DNA from: [Phialemoniopsis] sp. UDSM-2020
Taxonomy: Eukaryota; Ascomycota; Sordariomycetes; Thyridiales; Thyridiaceae
Direction: 5' to 3'
DNA: 64,000 bases
NCBI GenBank assembly: GCA_018873225.1
Contig: JAEILZ010000002.1
Coordinates: 4,650,001 to 4,714,000, forward strand
Shown in pieces: positions 46,601 to 57,298 of the stretch. The notes beneath the pieces were generated by a model. The model made no database searches. It worked only from the letters and a program-made list of their open reading frames with translations, and was not told the origin of the DNA. Each line of letters begins with the position of its first letter. Positions within the stretch are counted from its first letter, which is position 1. The translations under genes and the position numbers were made by a program.

Positions 46601-47978
46601 ACACCATCAACTTGGTAGCAGTCACCGGCTCGATAGTCAAGGGGCGGGCGACGTAGACCCTCTTCCTCCTCTGGTTGGCCTCAATTTCCCAGTCGCCGCG
46701 CGGGGAAGTCTCGACTTCTTGCGAGGACCGGTCCATCTTGGAGATGGCAGGCGGCTCTGGCGTCGACGGCTTCGACGGCAGCAAGGTAGGCGATGGCGGA
46801 GGTGAGTACTGCACAGCGCTGTCGGTGTAGCTGACCTTGGGTGCAGGAGGAGGCGCAACCTCCTCGTCATCCTCTTTGATGATACCATCTTCGAGGCGCT
46901 CCAGAACGGCCTGGTTGAGAAATCGGCCCCTGGCAACGCTGCCGGGGCGAATGAGGCTATCATTGCTGTGGTTACGACGGTGAGTCTTTGAGAAGGCGCT
47001 GTCCCGGCTGGTGTTGCGCATGTGGAAGTTGGTTGCGTGGTTGGAGAGGACACTCTCCCGGCCGCCAGGGTCGGTCTCGTAGTCGGTCTCTCCATCAAAG
47101 TTCAGTTCATCCGCCAGGGAGTGGCCGACCGGCTTGCCGGCAGTCATGACAGAGAAGCGAATGCTGTTCGTCATACTCATTGTGCGAACGCTCGCGGCAT
47201 CGTTGTCCTTGCCGGCCTCCTCGGCCTCGCTCTCGGGGCCGTGCTGGAAGCCGTTGGCCTGCGAGGCTTGGAAGGCAGTGACCTCGTCGAGAAGCATCTT
47301 GAGCCGGCTCTCGGCGACGTGGACTTTGCGCTCGAATTTCCGCTTCTCTTCCTCCCACTCATCTTTTTCCTTGGCCCATTGGTCGTGCACCCGCTGTGAG
47401 TCATCTTCTTGCGTACGGAGTCGCTTCTGCGCGGCATCGAGTCTCTTTTTCGTTTCGGTAGCGGTGTCTACAGCCTCATCTCGTTCGCGGGCCAGTTCGC
47501 CAAGAGCTGATGATGTGCCACCCTCCAGTAAGGCCAATTGGCGCTTCAATGACCGGCTCTCCTTCGAGGTGCTCGTCAGAGTAGTCTGGAGCGTTTCTTG
47601 TTCCTCCCGAGTGGTGTGTAACGACGTCTCCAAGCTCTCGATTATTTTGATCTTTTCCTCCTGGTCCCTCCTCAGGGCAAGGATCTCAGAGACGAGGTTA
47701 GCGTGCAAGGTAGGCGTGAAACGGCGTGGGTCCAGTATGCTCAAGGTCTCGTCCGTCGCAATGTCCTTGGAGGACCGTTTTGAGCTCTTGTCGGTCTTGT
47801 CTGTACCGGGGATAGGCGGGGGTGGCGTCTTCTTGCCCGGCGGCGTGACCGATCGCCGCGACCGCTTCGAGTTTCGCGAGGCGGTCCGAAATGGCGTCTC
47901 CGGAGAGGTCGGGTGCTCCGTAGGGACATCGGTCCCGCCATATTCGTCCTCGGTCTCCCATACTGCCATGCTAGACAT
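43679..47978 (-). CDS. apsA: ApsA/Num1-type nuclear migration protein with C-terminal PH domain
   Basis: Exons on the minus strand are 47978-44897 and 44835-43679, giving 1412 aa. Residues 90-240 form a coiled coil (LRRDQEEKIKIIESLETSL, WAKEKDEWEEEKRKFERKV). A very long Ser/Pro-rich disordered middle follows, with SSAAQTAE and SSSTQTDIPPP type motifs. The Mcp5/Num1-type PH domain lies at about 985-1110 (VGEWMHKYVRRRKSFGV, RKLTIQSVLDVKDDNPPPKG, SILILTPQRALKFTAA, HYIWLTSLSFLAHS). The tail contains two 13-residue repeats (44352-44429) and ends DDPFKGF. The family is cortical: the PH domain binds PI(4,5)P2 and the coiled coil anchors dynein and mitochondria, as in Aspergillus ApsA and yeast Num1. 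The intron 44836-44896 starts with GC (AAC/GCAAGT), which is required to join GRK to LTIQSV. Confidence 0.94.
44352..44429 (-). repeat. Two tandem 39-bp coding repeats in apsA
   Basis: Units 44352-44390 and 44391-44429 each encode SAPYVPSVAPSAY-like 13-mers in the disordered tail after the PH domain. Third positions differ, so the duplication is not brand new. A partial third copy (SAPYSVPSV) follows in the protein. Confidence 0.8.
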
Positions 47979-50900
47979 TTTGAAAAGGCCTTGCGAACAA
48001 GCTTCAAGCGAACAAGTGGGCTGAACCTGCCCGGCTAGGACATATCTCTGTCTTTGGGAAACTCGGCGGGATTTTATGTTGTCGTGATTCGTGACGCAGA
48101 ACGATTAGATTCCACAAGCTTGTTCTTCGATGAGGTGCATGGGTTGCGCAAGGGGTTGCACTGCAGTTGTACACTTGCAACTCAGGCCTGCACGTCGAAG
48201 GCAAAGGGGTCACTCAGCACCAGGTTGAGTGCCAAGTCGTGATACAACGGCGGCGGGGCTCCTCGACCGAGGTGCAGACGTCTTGAATGTAGTGAAATGG
48301 AGCAAGAAGTGATGCTTCGATTTCAAATCGAGGAGGTTGGATCGTAGAGACGAGTTCTCAAACGTCTGTAGGTGCGACACCCTGTTAGCATGGGTCTCTC
48401 GTTTTATCCCCGAGACCCTGGCATATATCAGGGTCTCTAAGACACTCAAGACTAAATCGGCACCCTGAGATTGCAGTTCAATGCGCACCTACAGAAATGG
48501 AACTGAGCAGACAAATCCGGGTTAGGACTGCAGCACAAGAGACACCAGTCACAAGGTGCGACTGTGAAAGTGGGATGCAGTGGCAGAGGGTGGCCTCGCT
48601 CGTAAGCTAGGTATAAGCCGGTCGAGTCGCGGATGCAGCGGTAGGTTGGTGACCTCAAATACCAGGCACACCTGCACAGGAGGCTTCAGAAGAACGTGTC
48701 GCAGTCTATTTGAGGGCTCCAGGTATCAATTGACAAGTTCGCGAGAACCGGCTGACTGTGATGCCTCTGGCGATTTTGTCGAGGAGGCGGGTGACGACGA
48801 TCAATTGGCCGTGTGTGGTGGAACCGTTGTCCAACTGATACGCAAGCAAGGCGAAGAAAAAGCAAGCTGAACAGCGTTTCTAAGCTGCGATAAAGAAGCA
48901 ATTCTGATGAGGGGAACTGGGTCCACGTAAAAACAAGTCGTCGATCGAGTACAGTATCTTGGGTCGCGCGCGCAAAGCAATGGTATCGAACTGGAGACAA
49001 ATGCTGGACGGGCAGAGAGGGTATCTCGAGGTGTACGAAGGCGCAGTCAAGCAATCGCAGGTACGGACGTGGTGGGTATGTTGTTGGAGTAAACGACGTT
49101 TGTTGGAAGCACCCAAGCTCACGCTCTGGCACTTTCACTGCTCGAACGCGCACGACGACACGAGGGTATCAAGAAAATGACGAACAGAAAAAAGAAGCAG
49201 CCTCGTCCTCCGGGTCAACGAAGAGAAAATCGAACGGAGAAGAAGGAGAGAAACCCCATGACGGACAAGACAGGGCAGGTGCAGGGCCGGGCAGCTTAAT
49301 TACAATTTGGACGGATTTCGATCCACTTTCTTAATCGGACCTTTGGGTGTCACACACGGACCAGCTGCAGATTTGATGGAATTGACATGAGGAAGGAGGA
49401 AATGGAGAGAGAGAGAGTTGCAGTAGGGCGGGCATCGATCCATGCTGTCCAGGCCGCCGCCTCGTTGGTAAAGAATAAGCAGGGCTCCCGTGGCTCCTTT
49501 TTTTTTCTCCATGCCCCATCTCATCGAACAAGGGCATCCCCAGCTAGGCCTCGGGTCTCCTTGGTCAATGCCTGGTTCCAGGCGCAGGACGCGAGCTCTG
49601 CTCACCCCACGACTAGCCCGAATCTGTCGAAGTCGGGGAGGGTACAAATTCCGTATCTGCAGGTCTTGGGTCTTTTGCACACAGGAAGGATGGGGGCATG
49701 GCATAGATCTGCACAGGCAGGTTTGGTTTCTTGTTATCCAAAAGGTTCAGACAAGAGCTGGATGACGGGCCCCATTGAACCATAAACGGACGAGACCAAA
49801 GGAACGGGCCTTCTCGCGTGGCCAAGCACCATCTGTCGTCGGTCCCCATCCCACATCAGAGACAATGGGGATGAGCGAGCTCCAGTAGATCCCGTCGAAC
49901 CAGACCGTTTTGGTGCTCGAACGAGACCAAGCCACGCGGAAGCGTTGGTCCAACCAAGTCCCCGGTGCTGCTGGACGCCACTGTACGTCGCAATGTATCA
50001 AGTCGCAGCCAGCTGATTGTCTCCCTGCCCGGTCGAGGTTGCAATTGGGTGAAAATGAGATGTCCTGCTGCGACGGTACAGTCGCTTTCTTGTTTCTCAA
50101 TCCCTCAATTTTCAGGGGAAGTTTGTTCAAAAGAGAAAGCTGCAGGGGTCTCGGGGTGCCTGGCAGTGCCTGAAAGAGGCAAGCTGCGAGTCGCTCTGCA
50201 GAAAGAGGGGTCCACGGGTCCCCCCACTAAACCCACTAAGCCTCGTTGGTCACAGCTTGATGTGATTGCCCCTTGAAGACTCCAATTGCCAATTTCCCTC
50301 TGCCGTTGATCACCAACTCTTTTCAGACACGCGAAGGTGCACTGAGAAAACTACCCGAGTCCCGATCCTGGCCCTTCTCCCTCTCGAACCCTTGTGATCT
50401 CTCTGGTCTTCAGCCCTCGTCGTGTCCGAAGCAGGCATTCCTGGATCGATTTACGAGGTGAAAATGAGATGGATGACATAGACGAACGACTGGGGGAGCC
50501 TTTTGCACTGCCCTTTTGACGCAGTCGATCGGTTAGGTGCGCCGTCTCTTTCGATGCCTGTCTTCTTCGGAATCTCGCGTGGTCTATCTGCATGTGGAAC
50601 TCGCAGCGCGGACATTTACTCCAAAGAGACATTGATTCGCGCGTCTTGAAAGTATCTCGATTTCAATAACTTCACTCAGACCCATAGAAGCTTTGCTCGC
50701 GAGCAAGGAAAGAGGTACTTTCATACAAAAGGCATAAGCACCACACAACACCGTACAACACCAACGCGTTCGCTACGAGACCGTGATCAGTGTGCGCGGC
50801 ACATTGTCACCCAAAAGGTCAGCCAACGTATGGTAATCTCAGGAGACGCCCACGCGGCGCGTGCCCCTGCTCATTTCCCTGCTGAAATCTCAAGAAGCAA

Positions 50901-53900
50901 GCAGCAACCCCTGCGCCTGTCGGCTGCGTCTGGTTGGGAGCCAGATCCGCCTGTCACTCATCCCATTGCAACCCAGAGGTCCCAGAGGTCCCACGCCGCT
51001 AACCCTCTTCGTCCCTGCAATTGCTTTGTAATGATCACCGCCCAGGTACTCTGCATTTCATATCAACTCTATCGAGCATGGCGAAGCACCTCGTCACGCT
51101 TATCGCTGTCTTTCTGTCCTGCCGGCAGCTTTCCGGCGCCAGGGATTCGTGCAGCAGGCAGGTATCCGAGCGCTGTCTTGCATATTGCCTAGGCCAGGAT
51201 CACAACGCAATACATTATCGGCATGTCGAGAGGAAGATGGACACTCACTTTTCCCTCGTGAAATCTCCTGTCTAGACCTCACAGTTTGCCAAAACACGGA
51301 GTAGTCTAACACCTCTCGGCCGGGACATATAAAATACGGCGAGTGTCCCTGAATAGGGGTTCGAGAATGTCTTGGAACACTCTTTGCAAGACCCGTTGAC
51401 AATGTTACCTACGTACTGCTCATGTCGGATAACCCTGCTCAGCGAGGCATCATACCAGTTGAGGGAATTGACCGGCTCGAGAGCTCCGCAGCATCCATCA
51501 ATAACAAGTACGGCATAAGATGTTCAGAGCCATGTTTATCTGTACCTTATCCTACATACAATGGGAGGAACAAGACGAGGGTCGAGTTCTTCCCCCAACC
51601 GACCCAGACAAATCGTTAGCACTTTTAGCACCAAAGTGGGCGCGGCTCCCATGGATTAGTCGATTTGATGGCGCGTTTCGAAACAGGGAGCCATGCCCAA
51701 TCCAGTGAGGCGCCACCGTCAATCCCGCCCATTTACACCTCATTTTCAGCCCCGTTGGCAATTGCCAATGTTTCCACCTGGTACCCAACTGCAACAGTAC
51801 AAGAGAGCTCCCACGAGGATCCATGAATGTCATTCTTTGGAACCGAGGAGGCCCTAATTGTCCTCGTTTCCCGGTTATTACCGGCCTCACCCAGCGAAAT
51901 CAGATGCAACGGTGACAGCGATCTTGCTTCAACTTCCCAGCGAGCTGGTTTCACTCGTGTCTTTGTGGAAACATTGTCGTACTCGAGTTGCAACAGTGAC
52001 ACCAAATGACAGCTCGGGAAGCGATCCACTGCGGTCTTGAGGGTTGGTCCGACCCGTCGGCCCCATGAAAGGGAAAAAATAGACCAAGTGGGCAACCATC
52101 AGAGTCAGATATGGAGCAACTCAAAATGAGAATCAGGAAAAACGCCGGCGAGGACCGATCCTTCCGCTGGAGAGTGGAAGCACGGGTAAGACTGGACTTT
52201 CGATGAAAGACTCCGGACAAGGGCAGACTGTCTGTCAAGACTGTGTACCTCTACGGACACTTCAGAGCCGTGCCCAGCCACCAATGTGATGGGGCTCCAT
52301 CTCTACCACTCTATCTGAAGTCGTCACAGGCGTGTTGGTGTGGTATCAGTCCTGCGATAATATCACACCTTTATTAAGGGGACCTCTGTGCCGGCAGGAT
52401 CTCACTGGCAATCTTCCAGCCGACCGATGCGGGGTGGCACCTCCTTGTGCGAACCTCGACTACGTAGTCATCAATCCAGGTTATGAAAAGACCTGGTTTC
52501 GGCCTCCTCTTGTCATATTAAACCTATCATATCACATTGCTTATTGCGACGTTGGCACTACGGGACATCCCCGGTTTTGGTAGCAGCCACACGGAATCGA
52601 AGCCTTTCTGCGCCGCGCGACCACTTTGCAACACACCACACCAATCAACACCACACGCTAAGCTGGTGGAGGTATATCGCGCCACGGTTCGAGCCGATCA
52701 CATTTTCTACGCCTGTCCCTAGCACATGAGGAGACATGGCTTTCCTTGCTTGCGATTTTGCGTTCCGGCTCACCAGGTTGAGCCGGGACTTTGAGGCACA
52801 TTTGCCAGGGACGTCGAAGGAGTCGAAAGCTCCGCAAATGACTTGCTGATCTTCTCCCAAGGATGGGAGCCCGATAACTACTTGCTTACACGGCCTTGAC
52901 AGCACAGTACATAGAGTAGTTAAGTATGCTGTTCAAGGATGTGCCCGAACGACGAAGCGTTCGTCAGCACCTGCCCTGATGTGGCGTTGGAGCTATCCCA
53001 ACTTTGAAGATGAGTTCGCGCAGCTGAACATCAACCCTCGTTGATTGTCCCCAGCTTTTTCCAAGAAGGCGCGTTTCGAAAGTGTGCAAAGCAAACCGCG
53101 CGATGAATCGCGTTTCCACTGGCTGTACAGGATTGCAACAGCGAGATTTCCCCGCTGGATTCCGCATCGCGGGACACACTGGACACCGGACTTATACATG
53201 CATAATCACAGTTTACAAACAAAGGATTCCCCGTTGCAGTCATGGTCTGGGACGTGCTCAACTCCACGGTCGCATGCATCCATCAACGACCAGGATCCTG
53301 CAGTGTTCTCTGTTCTTGCACACACTGCAGCCGCCCTTTTCATCTGTCACATTCATCTCGACTCTGCATAACGGGGCATACACTCCCCTGCAACTAGAGA
53401 CTAAATATGGGGATCGTGGGTGGTAATGCATGCAGGCGGATACCTGATCGGATTGACGACCGGCATCCTGGCATCGTTTTGGCCCTTTTATCGTCGACTT
53501 CACCTCTTTCGGGTATTTTCTGGACTTGCGATCGAAAATCCGTCTCGATTCCTCTATTCGGCCGGGCCTGTCGTTCCCCCTTTTGTCCTCTTGGGGTATG
53601 CGAATCGTCTCCAATCTGGATGAATGGAAACGCGCGAGGTGCTTTCCGGGTTCGGCTGGATGAACAAGCCACGCTTACCGGGTACCCTTGCTAGGTGGGA
53701 CACGACTGCTCGCGCGTCGTGGAGAGGGATCATGTTTGGACTGGGAAAGATATGGCAGATACAGACTGTCGATGTATTCGTCTTCCAGACCTCAAGGTAG
53801 ACAGACGTAGAGCCGATAAGCTCGAGTCACACTTGGCAAACCGTGTCGACGGTGTGCCTCAACTCAATGTAGTGTCAGGCAAGTATGTGTAGGTTGCCAA

Positions 53901-54429
53901 CATCGGTGCTAAGCCTTTGTACTTCCTTGGGCACGCCGGTTGACTTAGAAGAGGCGAGTTCTCAAAATCCATCGCCTTGGTACGTTAAGGTAACTGCTAT
54001 AGCGCACACTGAGAGGCGTTTGGAGTCAGAGGGCACTGTCCTTTATGGACTGCGTTTGTGTCTACATGATCTAGACATCAACACTGTCCTTCCTGACGAG
54101 CATGCAAATTTCAGCATCTCACGTCTCTTTCCATGACTTCGAGTTCTATAGATACGCTGAAATAGCTCATGGAAGCATTGGGCGGATCTGCAAGGACTAA
54201 GTCAATGTCGAGGGTATTGTAATGCTCATAATAAATTTAATCAGAACAAACACGATGCTTCAGTATGAATATTCCAATAGACCAGACTTCTTACAAGTAC
54301 GTTTACATTTCCAACGAGATAACATGTTGGATCAAAATCGCTGAAAGTCTAATCAGCTCGCTCTGTGCAACTCCAGTAAATGCTAAGACAACACCATGCA
54401 CTGATATCATCCTCTACCTTTCTCCGAAT
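47979..54429. other. 6.4-kb gene desert upstream of apsA
   Basis: Only scattered short frames occur on both strands. Base composition is mixed and there is no transposon protein or long repeat. A GA-rich run lies at about 49400-49420. The only candidate gene I find is the small secreted-like frame at 51078-51275. The proximal part must contain the apsA promoter and leader. Confidence 0.45.
51078..51275 (+). CDS. Candidate small secreted cysteine-containing protein, 65 aa (weak)
   Basis: The frame starts MAKHLVTLIAVFLSCRQLSG, which looks like a signal peptide with a cleavage site near SGA/RDS. A short mature part follows with three cysteines in DSCSRQVSERCLAYCLGQ. The ATG has A at -3 and G at +4. 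No family is recognised. The short length means chance cannot be excluded. If real it would resemble the small secreted proteins common in fungi. Confidence 0.25.
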   Translation: MAKHLVTLIAVFLSCRQLSGARDSCSRQVSERCLAYCLGQDHNAIHYRHVERKMDTHFSLVKSPV

Positions 54430-56021
54430 TTAGCTTACACTTTCTATCTTGGCAATGTCCGACATCTTGTCCACAGCAGCCAAAGGGTATTTGTCCAAGC
54501 TCTCGTACCACTGGATGACACTGCCGATCTACAGCACGATAACACACGTTAGCACTCAGAAAATCATGCGAGGAGGTGGCGACGCTCACCAAGAAAGCCC
54601 ACGATCCGATAAAGGTCGACAGAGTAGAGGCGTATTCTATCGCGTCACTGTCGCCACCAAAGCCAATGGCACCACACGCCGTGAAGCCGAGCGCGCCGAT
54701 AAAGTTCCAGAAGCCAATGTGCCAGCCCAGAACCTTTGGCGCCGGCAGCCACCACTTCTTCTGCGTCTCGAGCATGAAGAGGAGGCTCGAAACAATGAAG
54801 CCCGTGCCTCCGACAACCTAGGTCATGCGCAATCTCATATCAGTCATTCAAGCGTACACATATCGAGGTTTGACGGGGAGAGAAACAGCGCACCTGAGGC
54901 AGCCAGAAGATGCCATTCTCCGCCGGTACGGAGAGCGAGTCCAAGATGGGCGGCAGCCCGGTGATGCCTGATATCCAGAACACGGTTGCGCCAAACATCT
55001 GCGACGAACACGCTAGAAAGCCGATCTCGCGGAAGTAGTGCGTCTTGAGCTCGTGCCAGGTCGGCCACCAGGACCACTTACGCTCCTGACCCTTGGGCGA
55101 GTCCTCGTCGTTGCTCCCGCTGGCGGCTTCCTCGTCTTCAGCCCCCGTGACCTCGTGAGCATGGAATAGGGACTGTTTCGACCGATGGTGATGGCGACAG
55201 TCTGCATGCTGCCGCAGCACGAGAGCTCCCGTCCCATGCGCAGTACCGTTGGTTGTCGCTGAGCGCCGCCTCTCCCGGCTTTCCAGCGCTTCCTCAAGAG
55301 CCCAGCCAAAGCAGTCGGAACGATTCTCATTGACAGCCTCGAGCATGAGGAGCACCGAGCCAAACTCAAAGATCGTAGCGCCGACGCAGGCCGTAACTCC
55401 TCCACCCATAGTCGTCTCGCCGGAGAACTCAGACCACGGCGCGGCCAGAGGATACCATACAAAGAAGGCATTGATGACCCAAACGACCGACCCTACACAG
55501 AGCCGCATAAGCAAGGCTGGCAACACGAACAAGGAAATGGACGAAATGCGGATACTGGACTCACCGAGCGTAAAGACGACAGCAACATCATACGACACGT
55601 CCCACACGGGGAACCGCGCAAACATCTTGCCCACGCCGCGCAGGCACGGCCGCAGCGCGTCGGTCTCCTGCGGCACCGCCGACCCTCCTTCGGCCGCCTT
55701 GCCGTCGCGGTACGCGCGCGTCACGGCCGCCGAGTGCCGGCCCTTGCGATTGTCGCGGCTGCGCCAGACGTGGTAGACGCTGCCCTCGCCTCGCCCCGGG
55801 TGCGGCGGTGGTGGAGGCGCGCCGGGATCGCCGGTCTTGGCATCGCCGCCGCCGGCGACCCGCTCCCCCTCCTTCTCTTCGATCGGCAGGAGCCGCGTCG
55901 TCGGGTTGAGGAAAGAGACCGGGCCCGCGACGTGGTGCGCCGCGCCGACGCGGCCGCCAAAGTGCTCCCCTCCGCGACGGCGGCGGGACCCGCGACGTTG
56001 GCGGTCGGTGACGGCGGCCAT
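54430..56021 (-). CDS. Conserved fungal polytopic membrane protein of unknown function
   Basis: Exons on the minus strand are 56021-54894, 54817-54590 and 54528-54430, giving 484 aa. Residues 1-120 are hydrophilic and Arg/Gly/Pro-rich. About seven membrane segments follow, including RISSISLFVLPALLMRL, VGSVVWVINAFFVWYPL, IFEFGSVLLMLEAVNEN, IGFLACSSQMFGATVFW, VVGGTGFIVSSLLFMLE and GWHIGFWNFIGALGF. A charged loop at about 240-310 separates two halves (His-rich CRHHHRSKQS). The pattern of an N-rich ...ENRSD loop and ETQKKWW..P..LGWHIGFWN recurs in fungal proteins annotated only as integral membrane protein. No catalytic motif or transporter signature is seen. Introns have GTGCGC and GTGAGC donors. 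The gene diverges from the dehalogenase with 470 bp between starts. Confidence 0.8.
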
Positions 56022-56491
56022 TCTGATGTACTCGCGTTGCCAAGCCCGGTGGACACGAACGGACTAAATGTCACGCACAGGGCGCGCGGTCGCGGCAACT
56101 GCGGCAACTGCGGGTGCCTGGGTTACTTCGCTGAGAGGATTGATCGACTTTGCAGATGTGTGAGCACGTAATATGGACCGGTGGCTTAAGAACTCTTGGC
56201 GTTTTGCTTTGGTTATCCGTCAAGTCGTCGAGTTTGTTGTGGTTTTTCCACTGTCGGGAACTTTGACGTCAGCGAACGGAAATGGTCGTCCATTAGCGCT
56301 CCTCTCAAAACTCCCCGAACCCATGTAAGCCTTCTCGGACGTTGACCGAGGCGAGGAGTCATCCGTTGTCTTGGGGCATTTACAAGAGCATCTAGAACAA
56401 CCAATACCCTTACTTTCTATCTCCTGTTCTTGTTCTTGTTCCTTTCTATATCATCTCTTCTTCTAATACATAGCTCGTAAACTCAGAAAAC
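56022..56491. promoter_or_regulatory. Bidirectional promoter region of membrane protein and dehalogenase genes
   Basis: This 470-bp gap separates divergent start codons. A CTTGTTCTTGTTC run lies just upstream of the plus-strand gene, at about 56425-56442. No other motif is clear. Confidence 0.4.
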
Positions 56492-57298
56492 ATGGCACCG
56501 GACCCCAAACAAGCCCTAGCCGAGGTCAAGGCCCTCACCTTTGACGTCTTCGGCACCGTCGTTGACTGGCGCACCTCGGTAACAGAGGAGTTGCAGCACA
56601 CGGCCGCCAGCAAGATTGCCTCTCCGGCCTTTGCCCAGCTACCAGCCGACCTACAGGACCGCGCCCGGGGCATGACGCCGGACGACTGGGCCACGTTCGC
56701 CAACGACTGGCGCGGGACGTACACGGCCTTCGTGTGGGCTTTTGTCCCCGGCAAGACCCCCTGGAAGGACATCGACACGCACCACTACGACAGCCTCCTC
56801 GAACTGCTCGCCGACAGAAAGCTGTCCGGTCTGTACACGGACGCCGAGACCCGCACCCTGAGCCTCGTGTGGCACCGCCTCGGCCCCTGGCCCGACTCGG
56901 CCGCCGGCATCGCGCTGCTGAACCGGCGCTTCGTCACGGCCACGCTGTCCAACGGCAACCGCTCGCTGCTCGCGGACCTCGACGCCCACGGCTCGCTCGG
57001 GTTCCAGCGCTTCTTCTCGGGCGAGGACTTCAAGGCGTACAAGCCGAACCCGGCGACGTACCTCGGCGCCGCGGCGGGGCTGGGCCTCGAGCCGCCGCAG
57101 GTCGCCATGGTGGCGGCGCACCTGGCGGACCTGCAGGCGGCGCGCGCGCTGGGGATGCGCACCGTGTACGTGGAGCGCCTGCGGGAGGAGGCGTGGGGCG
57201 GCGAGGAGCGCGAGGCGGCGAGGGCGTGGGTGGACGTGTGGGTGTCGCTTGGGGAGGAAGGGTTCGTCGAGGCCGCGAGGCGACTGGGCCTGGCTTGA
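56492..57298 (+). CDS. Haloacid dehalogenase, type II (HAD superfamily)
   Basis: This is a single exon of 268 aa. The HAD nucleophile is D18 in ALTFDVFGTVVDWRTSV, typical of type II (L-2-haloacid) enzymes. Motif II is ATLSNGNRSLL and motif III is the Lys in EDFKAYKPNPATYLGAA. Motif IV is VAMVAAHLADLQAARALGMR, where type II enzymes normally have HxxDL. The cap region between 45 and 110 contains WRGTYTAFVWAFVPGKTPW. Bacterial relatives hydrolyse 2-haloacids. Fungal members are widespread and their natural substrates are mostly unknown. No targeting peptide is seen, so it is likely cytosolic. GC content is high. Confidence 0.93.
   Translation: MAPDPKQALAEVKALTFDVFGTVVDWRTSVTEELQHTAASKIASPAFAQLPADLQDRARGMTPDDWATFANDWRGTYTAFVWAFVPGKTPWKDIDTHHYDSLLELLADRKLSGLYTDAETRTLSLVWHRLGPWPDSAAGIALLNRRFVTATLSNGNRSLLADLDAHGSLGFQRFFSGEDFKAYKPNPATYLGAAAGLGLEPPQVAMVAAHLADLQAARALGMRTVYVERLREEAWGGEEREAARAWVDVWVSLGEEGFVEAARRLGLA

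Noticed and set aside
47134..48024. 296-codon plus-strand frame opposite the apsA coiled coil
   Set aside because: It is a Ser/Leu-rich antisense mirror of a coiled-coil coding region and has no domain.
49747..50130. 127-codon minus-strand frame in the 48-54 kb gap
   Set aside because: It has no domain, a random-like composition and overlapping frames of similar length on the other strand.
52640..52710. GGTTCGAGCC word that could be a tRNA T-loop
   Set aside because: The flanks do not fold into a cloverleaf and no A-box sequence is present at the right distance.
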